Source: Roseovarius mucosus DSM 17069 (GTDB lineage: Bacteria; Pseudomonadota; Alphaproteobacteria; Rhodobacterales; Rhodobacteraceae). Taken from it: a stretch of DNA of 64,000 nucleotides. Position 1 is the first letter of the stretch, and each line of letters opens with the position of its first letter. The notes under the pieces are model-generated. The model was not told the DNA's origin. It searched no databases and saw nothing but the letters and a program-made list of their open reading frames with translations. Where the stretch lies: positions 248,001 to 312,000 of the forward strand of contig NZ_KN293979.1 of NCBI RefSeq assembly GCF_000768555.3, read 5' to 3'. Below are positions 51,794-61,002 of this stretch, piece after piece. The position numbers and the translations under genes are program-made.

Positions 51794-53614
51794 TCAGCCC
51801 TCCATCGCCTCCAGCTCGTCGATCATGCCCGAGATCATGCTGAGGCCCTTGTCCCAGAAGGCGGGATCGCTGGCATCGAGGCCGAAGGGCGCCAAAAGCT
51901 CCTTGTGGTGTTTGGAGCCGCCCGCCTTGAGCAGGTCGAAATACTTGTCCTGGAAGCCGTCGGGGTTTTCCTCGTAGACCGCGTAGAGCGCATTCACGAG
52001 GCCATCGCCAAAGGCATATGCATAGACATAGAAGGGCGAGTGGATGAAATGCGGGATATAGGCCCAGAAGGTCTCGTAGCCCTCCATGAAATCAAAGGCG
52101 TCGCCCAGGCTCTGGGCTTGCACGCTCATCCAGAGGGCGTTGATGTCCTCGGGGGTCAGTTCGCCCTCGCGGCGCGCGGCGTGGAGTTTGCATTCGAAAT
52201 CGTAGAACGCGATCTGGCGCACGACCGTGTTGATCATGTCCTCGACCTTGCCTGCGAGCAGGACCTTGCGTTCGGCCTGGGTCTTGGCCCCCTCGAGCAT
52301 GCGGCGGAAGGTCAGCATTTCGCCGAAAACACTGGCGGTCTCGGCCAGGGTGAGCGGCGTGGAGGACAGCAATTCGCCCTGATCCGCCGCCAGACGCTGA
52401 TGCACGCCATGCCCAAGCTCATGCGCCAGCGTCATCACGTCGCGCGGTTTGCCAAGGTAGTTGAGCATCACGTAAGGGTGCACGGTCGTCACGGTCGGAT
52501 GGGCAAAGGCCCCCGGCGCCTTGCCCGGTTTCACGCCGGCATCGATCCAGCCCCGCTCGAAAAACGGCTGCGCCAGATCGGCCATGCGCGGATCAAATGC
52601 GGCATAGGCCCCCATCACCGTGTCGCGCGCCTCGTCCCAATCGACCAGGCGCGGGGCCTCCATCGGGAGGGGCGCGTTGCGATCCCAGACCTGCATACGC
52701 TCCAGCCCCAGCCATTTGCGCTTGAGCTCGTAATAGCGATGCGACAGCTTCGGATAGGCCGCGACCACCGCATTGCGCAGCGCCTCGACGACCTCCGGCT
52801 CCACATCGTTCGAGAGGTGCCGCGCGGTCTGGGCCGTGGGCATCTTGCGCCAGCGGTCGATCACCTCTTTTTCCTTGGCCTGCGTGTTGTGGACGCGGGC
52901 AAAGGTGCGGATGTTCTCGCCAAAGACCCGTGCCAGTTCGCGCGCGGCGGCTTCGCGCTTGGAGCGGTCCTGTTCGGTCAGAAGGTTGAGCGTGCCCTCG
53001 ATGTTGAGGTCGTCACCATCCACGGTAAAGGTCAGCCCCGCGATGGTCTCGTCAAAGAGGCGCTCCCAGGCGTCGCCGACAACGCCGAGGTCATGCAGGA
53101 ATTTTTCCAGCTCATCCGAAAGCTGATAGGGCTTCATCGCGCGGATGCGGTCGAGCACCGGCTTGTAGCGGGCAAGTTCGGCATTCTCGGCATACATCGC
53201 CGTCAGCGCGCCCTCGTCGAGCCGATTGAGTTCGAGCGAGAAAAAGACCAGCGGCGTGGTCGAATTCGTCACCTTCTCCTGGCAATCGGACATGAATTTT
53301 GCCCGCCCGCCATCGGTGGTCAGCTGGTAATAGCGCAGGCCCGCGTAGGACATGATGCGCCCCGCCGTGGTGCTGATCGCCTCGTCGCGGCGGATACACT
53401 CCAAGAGACCTGCCGCGTCGAGCGTGGCCAGCTTGCCCTCGTAATCGGCGGCGAAGTCGGCGCAGGCCTTGTGCAGCCAGTCGAGGTCGCGCTTGAGTTC
53501 GGGCGCGGTCTCGGAGGTGTAGAGATCGCTCAGGTCCCATTCCGGCAGCTGTCCCAGGTTCTTGTTGCCAGAGCTGGCATTGGCATCGCGGACGGGAAAC
53601 GGCAGGTTGAGCAT
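51794..53614 (-). CDS. pepF: Oligoendopeptidase F (M3 family)
   Basis: 606 residues from ATG 53614 (MLNLPFPVRDANASSG). Zinc motif HELGH (H398) in MTLAHELGHGVHQRLAADQG, with the downstream Glu in LAETASVFGEML. The N-terminal helical lobe (LPEWDLSDLYTSETAPELKRDL) and C-terminal FMEGYETFWAYIPHFIHSPFYVYAYAFG are typical of PepF/M3B. It cuts medium-size peptides in the cytoplasm. Divergent from the FAH-family gene. Confidence 0.94.
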   Translation of the reverse strand: MLNLPFPVRDANASSGNKNLGQLPEWDLSDLYTSETAPELKRDLDWLHKACADFAADYEGKLATLDAAGLLECIRRDEAISTTAGRIMSYAGLRYYQLTTDGGRAKFMSDCQEKVTNSTTPLVFFSLELNRLDEGALTAMYAENAELARYKPVLDRIRAMKPYQLSDELEKFLHDLGVVGDAWERLFDETIAGLTFTVDGDDLNIEGTLNLLTEQDRSKREAAARELARVFGENIRTFARVHNTQAKEKEVIDRWRKMPTAQTARHLSNDVEPEVVEALRNAVVAAYPKLSHRYYELKRKWLGLERMQVWDRNAPLPMEAPRLVDWDEARDTVMGAYAAFDPRMADLAQPFFERGWIDAGVKPGKAPGAFAHPTVTTVHPYVMLNYLGKPRDVMTLAHELGHGVHQRLAADQGELLSSTPLTLAETASVFGEMLTFRRMLEGAKTQAERKVLLAGKVEDMINTVVRQIAFYDFECKLHAARREGELTPEDINALWMSVQAQSLGDAFDFMEGYETFWAYIPHFIHSPFYVYAYAFGDGLVNALYAVYEENPDGFQDKYFDLLKAGGSKHHKELLAPFGLDASDPAFWDKGLSMISGMIDELEAMEG

Positions 53615-53738
53615 GGGGGCACCTCGTGTTGACATGGCCCAGACATAGGCCGGGGGGGCGGGGGCCACAAGGGGCGCGGTGCTTGCACTTCGTGTGCGGC
53701 TGACTAGGGTGGGGCGCGATACGAGAGGGGACGCGCAG

Positions 53739-54569
53739 ATGAAGTTTGCACGATATGGAGATGTTGGTCAGGAACGCCCGGCGGTTCTGGACGATCAGGA
53801 ACGCCTGCGGGATTTGTCGGGTGTGGTGCCCGATTTGGCCGGGGCGGTGCTTGCCGATCTGCCCCGGATCGACCCCGAGAGTCTGCCGCTCGTAGCGGGC
53901 AATCCCCGGATCGGGCCGCCGGTGGGGCAGGTGGGCAAGCTGATCTGCATCGGTCTCAACTACACTGACCATGCCGAAGAGGTGGGCGTGGCCGCCCCGC
54001 CAGAGCCGGTGGTGTTTCTCAAGGCGACCTCTGCCATTTGTGGGCCGCAAGACCCCGTATACCTGCCGCGCGGCGCGGATAAGGGCGATTGGGAGGTGGA
54101 ATTGGGCGTGGTGATCGGCAAACGCGCCAAATATGTGACCGAGGCTGAGGCCTTGGACCATGTCGCGGGCTACACGATCGTCAACGATGTGTCCGAGCGC
54201 GCCTTTCAGATGGAGCGGGCCGGGCAATGGACCAAGGGCAAAAGCTGTGACACCTTCGCGCCCATGGGGCCGTGGCTGGTGACGCCCGATGCGTTGGGGG
54301 ATGTGCAGGCGCTTGATCTTTCGCTCGACCTCAGTGGCGCGCGGATGCAGACTGGCACGACGGCGCGGATGATCTTTTCCGTGGCGCATATCGTGGCCTA
54401 TCTGAGCGCGTTGATGACGCTCGAGCCGGGCGATGTGATCGCCACTGGCACGCCGCCGGGCGTGGGCATGGGGCGCAAGCCGCCGCGCTATCTGACCGAG
54501 GGCGATGAAATGGTGGTGCGGATCAGCGGGCTTGGGGAACAGCGCTCGCCCGTGAGGCGCGATCCGTAG
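53739..54569 (+). CDS. Fumarylacetoacetate hydrolase family protein
   Basis: 276 residues from ATG 53739. KLICIGLNYTDHAEEVG, PVVFLKATSAICGPQDPV, DWEVELGVVIGKRAKYV (metal ligands D and E in the E-x-E/ExE motif), NDVSERAFQMERAGQWTKGKSCDTFAPMGPW and IATGTPPGVGMGRKP are the FAH core. Family members cleave or decarboxylate acylpyruvates and similar 2-oxo acids using Mg2+. The substrate is not evident. Its 3' end overlaps the convergent lysophospholipase gene by 47 bases. Confidence 0.9.
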   Translation: MKFARYGDVGQERPAVLDDQERLRDLSGVVPDLAGAVLADLPRIDPESLPLVAGNPRIGPPVGQVGKLICIGLNYTDHAEEVGVAAPPEPVVFLKATSAICGPQDPVYLPRGADKGDWEVELGVVIGKRAKYVTEAEALDHVAGYTIVNDVSERAFQMERAGQWTKGKSCDTFAPMGPWLVTPDALGDVQALDLSLDLSGARMQTGTTARMIFSVAHIVAYLSALMTLEPGDVIATGTPPGVGMGRKPPRYLTEGDEMVVRISGLGEQRSPVRRDP

Positions 54570-55512
54570 CCGACGCGCGCCACGCGCCGCCGTAGAAATC
54601 GCAGAGCTGGCGCAGCAGTCGCCCGCGCGTGTCGGGCGTATCCATCAGCGTTTCGTGCCGCCCGCCGGGGACCATTTCGAGATGCCCGCCCGGCCAATGC
54701 GCCATACGGTCAATGACGCGGGGCACATCCACAATCTGCTCGTCGCTGCCCAGAATGGTGAGGCAGGGCAGGGAGGGAGAGGGCGCGCGCGCCAGAATGC
54801 GGGTCTCGCGCAGCGCCTCGTGCAGCCAGCGCAGGCTGGGCCCGCCCAGTCCCAATTCGGGATGGGCCTTCAATTGCTGAGCCATGTACTCATACATCTC
54901 GCGGTCATTGGTCAGCTTGTTGGTCTCGAACGGCTCTTCCAGCACGTAATGCGCGCCTGCGGTGCCGGGGGCGTAGTGATGGCTCATCCCCAACTGCCGA
55001 CTGCCCCAGGAAAGTGACCAGGCAACGGGCCGCAGGGCCTGCGCCATGTGGATGCCCCACATCGGGCTGGAAAAGGCGCAGGTTTGCACGTCGAGCCCCT
55101 GCATCACCGCGCGCAGGCCGATGCAGCCGCCCATCGAATGCGCCAAGAGATGCCAAGGGCGCGGCAGATCAAGGCGTCTCGCCGCCTCGACCATCGCGGC
55201 CACGTCCCGCTGGTAGTCCGCGAATTCATGCACATGGCCCGCCATGCTATCGGTGGTCAGGCGGTCCGACAGACCCTGACCGCGCCAGTCAAGGGCCAGC
55301 GTGGCATAGCCGCAGTCCGCGAAATGTGCTGCGGCGCGCCCATATTTCTCGATATATTCGGTCCGACCGGGAAAGAGGAGCACCGTGCCCCCCTTTGCAT
55401 CCCGGTTCCATAGGCCTACCCGCAGGCTCACCCCGTCCGAGGCCGAAATCCACCATGCGGTGCCGCCCTCCGGCCCTTGGGCCACATCGTCAAAGAGCGG
55501 CGCCGCGTGCAT
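54523..55512 (-). CDS. Alpha/beta hydrolase, lysophospholipase-like (S33)
   Basis: 329 residues. The domain order is serine aminopeptidase/monoglyceride-lipase-like: VLLFPGRTEYIEKYGRAAAHFADCGYATLALDWRGQGLSDR, nucleophile HLLAHSMGGCIGLRAVM, acid in LTILGSDEQIVD and His in GGRHETLMDT. No signal peptide. It is read into by, and overlaps, the FAH-family gene (convergent, 47 bases). Its ATG overlaps the stop of the SCP2 gene by one base, so they form an operon. Confidence 0.87.
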   Translation of the reverse strand: MHAAPLFDDVAQGPEGGTAWWISASDGVSLRVGLWNRDAKGGTVLLFPGRTEYIEKYGRAAAHFADCGYATLALDWRGQGLSDRLTTDSMAGHVHEFADYQRDVAAMVEAARRLDLPRPWHLLAHSMGGCIGLRAVMQGLDVQTCAFSSPMWGIHMAQALRPVAWSLSWGSRQLGMSHHYAPGTAGAHYVLEEPFETNKLTNDREMYEYMAQQLKAHPELGLGGPSLRWLHEALRETRILARAPSPSLPCLTILGSDEQIVDVPRVIDRMAHWPGGHLEMVPGGRHETLMDTPDTRGRLLRQLCDFYGGAWRASATDRASRASAVPQAR

Positions 55513-55802
55513 CAGGCCAGCACGCTGCCCAGTTTCATCGCCATGCCCATATCGCCATCCACGCTGAGGCGGCCCGACATGAAGGCGGCGGCAGGATCGA
55601 GATCGCCCGCGAGAATCGCTTCGAACGTGTCGCGGCTGGCACTGAGGGTCACGTCGGTGTCGTCATCGCCTGCGCGCGCGCCCCCTGCGTCGATCACGAT
55701 GGACCCCTCGTCCTCGATTACGAATTTCGCGCTTCCCTCCAGGCCCTCGCCGCCCAGTTTCTCATTCAAGGCGGTTACCGCTGCGGTGATCACGTCGCTC
55801 AT
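55512..55802 (-). CDS. SCP2 sterol-binding-domain protein
   Basis: 96 residues: VITAAVTALNEKLGGEGLEGSAKFVIEDEGSIVIDAGG and the ending DPAAAFMSGRLSVDGDMGMAMKLGSVL match the SCP2 fold, a hydrophobic tunnel that binds lipids. It is likely co-transcribed with, and upstream of, the lysophospholipase-like gene, hinting at a lipid-related role (inference). Divergent from the TPR gene. Confidence 0.9.
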   Translation of the reverse strand: MSDVITAAVTALNEKLGGEGLEGSAKFVIEDEGSIVIDAGGARAGDDDTDVTLSASRDTFEAILAGDLDPAAAFMSGRLSVDGDMGMAMKLGSVLA

Positions 55803-55873
55803 CTGCGCTTCCTTTCACATTTGCGATGCCGGGGCTGTGCAACCGGACAATCTGCGCTAAACTCAGCCCTGTT

Positions 55874-56434
55874 ATGGGTGCAGCGAACCTCAATCTCAAC
55901 CGTATCGTCGCGGCAATTGTCGCGATAGTCACGTTTTCCCTACCTGCGCTGGCACAGGAGACGCGGCTGGATGGGCTGTTTGCCCAGCTTTCTCAGGCCG
56001 AAGCCCCCGAGGCGCGCAAGATTGCCGCAGAGATCGAACTCGAGTTGTCGCGGTCCGGGTCGCCCGCGATGGACCTCTTGTTGCGACGCGGCGAGGACGC
56101 GATCGAGGCGGGCGATCTGGCGGCGGCGGTCGAACATCTGAGCGCCGCCATCGACCATGCGCCGGACTTTGCCGAGGCGTGGCATTTGCGGTCGGTCGCG
56201 TTTTTCCGGCAAGAGCGATATGGTCTTGCCCTGCATGACATCGAGCGGGCGCTGGCGATTGAACCGCGCCATTTCAACGTGATCTACGGCTTGGGCGTCC
56301 TGCTCAAGGAATTGGGGCAGCCCGATCTGGCAGAAGAGGCGTTTTCGCGCGCGCTGGCTATACATCCCCATCACGAGGACGTAACCAAGGCCCGGGAGAG
56401 CGTCGCCCGGGACCTGGGCGGCGCGGATCTCTGA
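55874..56434 (+). CDS. TPR-repeat periplasmic protein
   Basis: 186 residues from ATG 55874. A signal peptide (NRIVAAIVAIVTFSLPALA) precedes three TPR-like units: RRGEDAIEAGDLAAAVEHLSAAIDHAPDFAEAWHLR, SVAFFRQERYGLALHDIERALAIEPRHFNVIYGLG, VLLKELGQPDLAEEAFSRALAIHPHHEDV. It is a probable periplasmic scaffold. It ends 21 bases before the helicase gene. Confidence 0.8.
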   Translation: MGAANLNLNRIVAAIVAIVTFSLPALAQETRLDGLFAQLSQAEAPEARKIAAEIELELSRSGSPAMDLLLRRGEDAIEAGDLAAAVEHLSAAIDHAPDFAEAWHLRSVAFFRQERYGLALHDIERALAIEPRHFNVIYGLGVLLKELGQPDLAEEAFSRALAIHPHHEDVTKARESVARDLGGADL

Positions 56435-56455
56435 CACGATCAAGGAGCGCTCTGG

Positions 56456-59368
56456 ATGTCCGAGCAGTCAAGAACCCTCGCGGTTCTGGGCCCGACCAAT
56501 ACCGGCAAGACGCATTATGCCATTGAGCGGATGCTGGGCTATCGCACGGGCATCATCGGCCTGCCGCTGCGCCTTTTGGCGCGCGAGGTCTATGACAAGA
56601 TCGTCGCGGTGCGCGGACCCTCTGTCGTGGCGCTGGTCACGGGCGAAGAGCGGATCATGCCCGAGCGCGCGCAATACTGGGTCTGCACCGTCGAGGCGAT
56701 GCCCGAGGGGATGGGTGCGGATTTCGTGGCGGTGGACGAAATTCAGCTTTGTGCCGATCCCGAGCGCGGCCATGTCTTTACCGACCGTCTGTTGCGGATG
56801 CGCGGGCTGCGCGAGACGCAGTTTCTGGGCAGCCACACCATGCGCCAAACCATTGCCGCGCTGGTGCCGGGGGTGGAGTTCCTGAGCCGCGAACGCATGT
56901 CGCAACTGACCTATACCGGCCCGCGCAAGATCGCCAAGATGCCCGCCCGCAGCGCCATCGTGGGTTTTTCCGTGGAAAACGTTTATGCCATGGCCGAGCT
57001 TTTGCGCCGGCAAAAGGGCGGCGCTGCGGTGGTCATGGGCGCCCTCAGCCCGCGCACCCGGAATGCGCAGGTCGAGCTCTATCAGAATGGCGATGTCGAT
57101 TATCTCGTGGCGACCGATGCCATCGGCATGGGGCTCAATCTCGACATCAGCCACGCGGCCTTTTCGTCGCTCAGCAAATTCGACGGGCGGCGGATGCGCT
57201 ATTTGCAGCCCAATGAGTTGGGGCAGATCGCGGGGCGCGCGGGGCGGGGGATGAACAACGGCACCTTTGGTGTGACCGGCGAGGCACCGGACCTCGATCC
57301 CGAGTTGGCCGAGGCGATCATGGAACATCGCTTTGCCCCCATCCGCAAGCTGGAATGGCGCAATGCGCGTCTGCAATTCGGCACCACGGCGGCACTCATC
57401 GGCAGCCTCGAGGCGCGACCGGATCACGACTTGCTGGTGCGCGCCCGCGAAGCGGACGATCTGGGCGCGCTCAAGACGCTGGCGGAACAGCCCGACGTGG
57501 CACAGCGCGCAATCGGCGGCAACGCGGTGAAACTCTTGTGGGATGTGTGCCGCATTCCCGACTTTCGCGGCATCAGCGCCGCAGAACATGCCAGCCTGTT
57601 GGAGCGGATTTATTGCGATCTGACCGACTATGGCCGCGTGCCCGATGACTGGCTGGCACAGCAGGTGGCGCGCATCGACCGCACCGATGGCGACATCGAC
57701 ACGCTGTCCAAACGGTTGGCATATATCCGCACATGGACCTATGTCGCGCAGCGAAAAGGCTGGCTGGATGACGAAAACCATTGGCGCGGCGCGACACGCG
57801 CTGTAGAAGACCGCCTGTCGGATGCGCTTCATGGCGCTCTGACCCAGAGATTTGTGGATCGGCGCACCTCGGTTTTGTTGCGCCGGCTCAAGCAGAAGGA
57901 AGCCATGGTGGCCGAAGTAAACGATCAAGGTGATGTGACCGTCGAGGGCGAATTCGTCGGACGGCTCGAAGGGTTCCGCTTCATGCAGGACCGCGCGGCA
58001 GTGGGCAAAGAGGCCCGGACGCTGCAACAGGCGAGCGTTGCGGCCTTGGCCCCGCATTTCCATCTCAAGGCGGATCGGTTCTACAACGCCCCCGACACCG
58101 AGATCGACTTTACCGAGCAGGGCGGCCTCTTGTGGGGCAAGGAGGCGGTGGGCAAGCTCACACCCGGTGCCGATCCTTTGAAGCCGCAGATCGTGGCCTT
58201 TGTCGATGACGAGGCGGGTCCGGATGTCGCCGCCAAGGTGCAGCGCCGCTTGCAGCATTACATCGACCGCCGGATTGCCACCCTGTTCGAGCCGCTCCTG
58301 AACATCCAGCGCGACGAGACACTGAACGGTCTGGCGCGCGGCTTTGGCTTTCGCATGGTCGAGGCGATGGGCCTCATTCCGCGCGGTGAGGTGGCTGACG
58401 AGGTCAAGGCGCTGGATCAAGAGGCGCGTGGCGCATTGCGCAAGCATGGCATCCGCTTTGGCCAGTTCACGGTCTTCCTGCCGCTCCTGCTCAAGCCTGC
58501 GCCGACACGCCTGCGGCTGGTGCTGTGGTCGCTGGCACAAGGTATGGACGACTTCCCCGAGGCACCGCCCCCTGGTCTGGTGACGGTGCCCGCGCGTAGC
58601 GACGCGCCCAAGGGCTATTTCACGATGGCGGGCTACCGCGCCGCAGGGGATCGGGCGATCCGCATCGACATGCTGGAACGTCTGGCCGACATGCTGCGCA
58701 GCGAGGATACCCGCGCCGGGTTCGAGGCCAAGCCCGACATGCTCTCGATCACCGGCATGACGCTGGAGCAGTTCGCGCTGCTCATGCAGGGGCTGGGCTA
58801 CAAGGCCGAGCGCGGGGAGCGTGAAAAGGTCAAGCCGGTGGATCAGGCCATCGTGGATGCCCCTGCCGATGCGGCGGAGGCGACGGAGGCAGAAACGCCG
58901 GTCGCGGATGTCGTGGACGAAATCCCCGACGAGGGCGTTGCCCCCGTCGCGGCAGAGCCTGTTGGCGAGGCCGAAGTGCCTGCGGCGCTCGACGAGACCC
59001 CGGCCGAAGAGGTGCTCCCCGGCGAAAGCCCAGAGGTCGCGACCCCCGAACTCGAGGTCTACTATACCTTTACCTGGGCCCCCCGCGCCAATCGCTCGCG
59101 TGGCGAGCGCCCGGCACAGGGCGGGCGCGGCCCGCGTGGTGCTCAGGGTGGACAGCCCGCCCAAGGCGATGGCGACGCGGCGCAGAAACGCGATCGTCCG
59201 CAACGCCAAGGTGGCAAACCGCGCGGCAAACCCGGCAAGGGCAAACCGCGCGAGACCCGCGACGAGCAGCCCAAGACCTACGCCGCCAAGCCCGAGAAAC
59301 GCAATGATCGGATCGACCCGGACAATCCCTTTGCCGCAGCACTGATGGGGCTGAGGACCAAGGGCTGA
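56456..59368 (+). CDS. SUV3-like superfamily 2 helicase
   Basis: 970 residues. Motif I GPTNTGKT (12-19), motif II DEIQ (94-97), motif III SHTMRQT, motif V ATDAIGMGLNLD and motif VI QIAGRAGRG (257-265) give a helicase core like mitochondrial SUV3, an RNA helicase of the degradosome. A long middle domain follows; the C-terminus (about 815-960) has an acidic Ala/Glu/Pro stretch then a basic Arg/Gly/Gln-rich tail likely to bind RNA. The next gene codes for an S4 RNA-binding protein 4 bases later, supporting an RNA role. Length is about the norm for the alphaproteobacterial family. Confidence 0.9.
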   Translation: MSEQSRTLAVLGPTNTGKTHYAIERMLGYRTGIIGLPLRLLAREVYDKIVAVRGPSVVALVTGEERIMPERAQYWVCTVEAMPEGMGADFVAVDEIQLCADPERGHVFTDRLLRMRGLRETQFLGSHTMRQTIAALVPGVEFLSRERMSQLTYTGPRKIAKMPARSAIVGFSVENVYAMAELLRRQKGGAAVVMGALSPRTRNAQVELYQNGDVDYLVATDAIGMGLNLDISHAAFSSLSKFDGRRMRYLQPNELGQIAGRAGRGMNNGTFGVTGEAPDLDPELAEAIMEHRFAPIRKLEWRNARLQFGTTAALIGSLEARPDHDLLVRAREADDLGALKTLAEQPDVAQRAIGGNAVKLLWDVCRIPDFRGISAAEHASLLERIYCDLTDYGRVPDDWLAQQVARIDRTDGDIDTLSKRLAYIRTWTYVAQRKGWLDDENHWRGATRAVEDRLSDALHGALTQRFVDRRTSVLLRRLKQKEAMVAEVNDQGDVTVEGEFVGRLEGFRFMQDRAAVGKEARTLQQASVAALAPHFHLKADRFYNAPDTEIDFTEQGGLLWGKEAVGKLTPGADPLKPQIVAFVDDEAGPDVAAKVQRRLQHYIDRRIATLFEPLLNIQRDETLNGLARGFGFRMVEAMGLIPRGEVADEVKALDQEARGALRKHGIRFGQFTVFLPLLLKPAPTRLRLVLWSLAQGMDDFPEAPPPGLVTVPARSDAPKGYFTMAGYRAAGDRAIRIDMLERLADMLRSEDTRAGFEAKPDMLSITGMTLEQFALLMQGLGYKAERGEREKVKPVDQAIVDAPADAAEATEAETPVADVVDEIPDEGVAPVAAEPVGEAEVPAALDETPAEEVLPGESPEVATPELEVYYTFTWAPRANRSRGERPAQGGRGPRGAQGGQPAQGDGDAAQKRDRPQRQGGKPRGKPGKGKPRETRDEQPKTYAAKPEKRNDRIDPDNPFAAALMGLRTKG

Positions 59369-59372
59369 GGTC

Positions 59373-59753
59373 TTGGACGGAATCACCGCCAAGATCCGCC
59401 TCGACAAATGGCTCTGGCAGGCGCGGTTCTTCAAGACGCGCACGCTTTCGGCCAAGGAAATCACCGCCGGGCATGTGCGTGTGAATGGTGTGCGTGCGAC
59501 CAAGCCTGCGCAGGCGGTGGGACCGGGCGACGTTCTGACCTTTGCGCAGGCGACGCGCGTCCGGGTGGTGCGGATTGTCGAGATCGGCACGCGGCGCGGC
59601 CCCGCCCCCGAGGCACAGACGCTCTATGACGATCTCAGCGACCCGGTGACGCAGGACAGCGTTCCACCCGCGCCCAAATATGAGGGAAAAGGACGCCCGA
59701 CCAAGCGCGACCGTCGCAAACTCGACCTCAATGAATCGGGACCGCTTGATTGA
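59373..59753 (+). CDS. S4-domain RNA-binding protein (Hsp15-like)
   Basis: 126 residues from a TTG start 4 bases after the helicase stop. IRLDKWLWQARFFKTRTLSAKEITAGHVRVNGVRATKPAQAVGPGDVLTF is an S4 domain, and the charged tail KYEGKGRPTKRDRRKLDLNE resembles HslR (Hsp15), which binds free 50S subunits with a stalled peptidyl-tRNA. Probably translated from the helicase mRNA. Confidence 0.88.
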   Translation: MDGITAKIRLDKWLWQARFFKTRTLSAKEITAGHVRVNGVRATKPAQAVGPGDVLTFAQATRVRVVRIVEIGTRRGPAPEAQTLYDDLSDPVTQDSVPPAPKYEGKGRPTKRDRRKLDLNESGPLD

Positions 59754-59805
59754 TCCGCCCCACTGGATTAGGTGAGGCGCAATTCGGCAAGAATGAGAGA
59801 CGGCC

Positions 59806-60144
59806 ATGACCTATATCGTGAACGACGCCTGTATCGCCTGCAAATACACCGACTGTGTCGAGGTCTGCCCGGTCGACTGTTTTTACGAGGGCGAGAACAT
59901 GCTGGTCATTCATCCCGATGAATGCATCGACTGTGGTGTGTGCGAACCGGAATGCCCCGCCGATGCGATCCGCCCGGATACAGAACCGGACATGGAAAAA
60001 TGGGTCGAGTTCAATCGCAAATACGCGGAACTATGGCCGGTGATCATCACCAAGAAAGACCCGCTGCCCGAGGCGGAAGAGCGCGACGGCGAGGCCGGTA
60101 AGCTTGAGAAATACTTTTCCGAGGCACCCGGACAGGGCGGCTAA
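59806..60144 (+). CDS. fdxA: Ferredoxin FdxA, 7Fe type
   Basis: 112 residues. [47 protein letters not shown] holds the cysteines for a [3Fe-4S] and a [4Fe-4S] cluster, followed by the longer C-terminal segment ([23 protein letters not shown]) seen in alphaproteobacterial FdxA. It transfers electrons in the cytoplasm. Gene order S4 protein - fdxA - carD is typical of this group. Confidence 0.95.
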   Translation: MTYIVNDACIACKYTDCVEVCPVDCFYEGENMLVIHPDECIDCGVCEPECPADAIRPDTEPDMEKWVEFNRKYAELWPVIITKKDPLPEAEERDGEAGKLEKYFSEAPGQGG

Positions 60145-60269
60145 GATCCGATTCGCGCGGCGAGTCGGTGAAAGCTGGCTGCGCGCGAAAACGTGAACTG
60201 GATAAGCCCTTGATTTGCGGGGTGGAATGCCCCCAGCCAGAACACCGCCCTTTCATTGGGCGGTTTTTT
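60145..60269 (+). ncRNA. Candidate 3' UTR or small RNA downstream of fdxA
   Basis: The sequence shows a long-range pair CTGGCTG (60175-60181) / CAGCCAG (60234-60240) enclosing a GGGG..CCCC hairpin, followed by a strong terminator. It contains no open frame that I accept. It could be the fdxA 3' UTR or an independent small RNA; no promoter is evident. Confidence 0.3.
60244..60269 (+). terminator. Rho-independent terminator downstream of fdxA
   Basis: CCGCCC, 7-base loop, GGGCGG, followed by six T. Clear intrinsic terminator, 100 bases behind the fdxA stop. Confidence 0.9.
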
Positions 60270-60435
60270 GTGATACAGTTTCATGACAAGATCAAATGTG
60301 CCTGATATCCATTCACCCGCGTTGCTGCCCGGGGGTGGATTTCTCTGCGACAGATACACATATTCCGTGGACCGTATTGGCCCTTGGCATGTGTTTTTGT
60401 GCGTCCGAGCTGGCAGCCCTGCGAGGAAGACCTGA

Positions 60436-60945
60436 ATGTCGAAGACCAAGAAGTCCGAATTTCGCCCCGATGATTACGTTGTATACCCCGCCCATGGCGT
60501 AGGCCAGATCGTTTCGATCGAAGAGCAGGAAATCGCCGGCATCACGCTGGAACTTTTCGTGATCTCCTTTGAAAAGGACAAGATGACCCTGCGGGTGCCC
60601 ACCAACAAGGCCACCGAAATCGGGATGCGTGGCCTGTCCAGCCCCGATGTCGTGTCCAAGGCGATGAGCACGCTCAAGGGCAAAGCCAAGGTCAAGCGCG
60701 CCATGTGGTCGCGTCGGGCACAGGAATACGAGCAAAAGATCAACTCCGGCGATCTCATTGCCATTGCCGAGGTGGTGCGCGACCTGCACCGCTCGGATGA
60801 TCAACGCGAGCAGAGCTATTCCGAGCGCCAGCTCTACGAGGCCGCGCTCGAGCGTCTGACGCGCGAAGTCGCTGCCGTTTCGGGCGGGGACGAGGTGCTT
60901 GCCGCACGCAAAGTGGACGAGGTGCTGGTATCGCGCGCCGCGTGA
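60436..60945 (+). CDS. carD: CarD family transcriptional regulator
   Basis: 169 residues. FRPDDYVVYPAHGVGQIVSIEEQEIAGITLELFVISFEKDKMTLRVP is the CarD/CdnL N-terminal RNA-polymerase-binding Tudor-like domain. The C-terminal helical half (KSKAKVKRAMWSRRAQEYEQKI-like) is the DNA-contacting part. CarD stabilises open complexes at rRNA and other promoters. It is preceded by a 166-base gap after the fdxA terminator and ended by a perfect terminator. Confidence 0.95.
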   Translation: MSKTKKSEFRPDDYVVYPAHGVGQIVSIEEQEIAGITLELFVISFEKDKMTLRVPTNKATEIGMRGLSSPDVVSKAMSTLKGKAKVKRAMWSRRAQEYEQKINSGDLIAIAEVVRDLHRSDDQREQSYSERQLYEAALERLTREVAAVSGGDEVLAARKVDEVLVSRAA

Positions 60946-60970
60946 ACCACACCACAAAGATTTGGAAAGG

Positions 60971-60996
60971 GCCGCGTCCGAGGACGCGGCTTTTTT
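60971..60996 (+). terminator. Rho-independent terminator after carD
   Basis: Perfect 9-bp stem GCCGCGTCC / GGACGCGGC closed by GA, followed by six T. Confidence 0.92.
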
Positions 60997-61002
60997 CGTC
61001 AC

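Noticed and set aside
56468..59590. 1040-codon open frame antisense to the helicase gene
   Set aside because: Its amino acid composition is biased (His/Arg/Gly/Leu) with no recognisable domain; it mirrors GC-rich codon third positions of the true gene.
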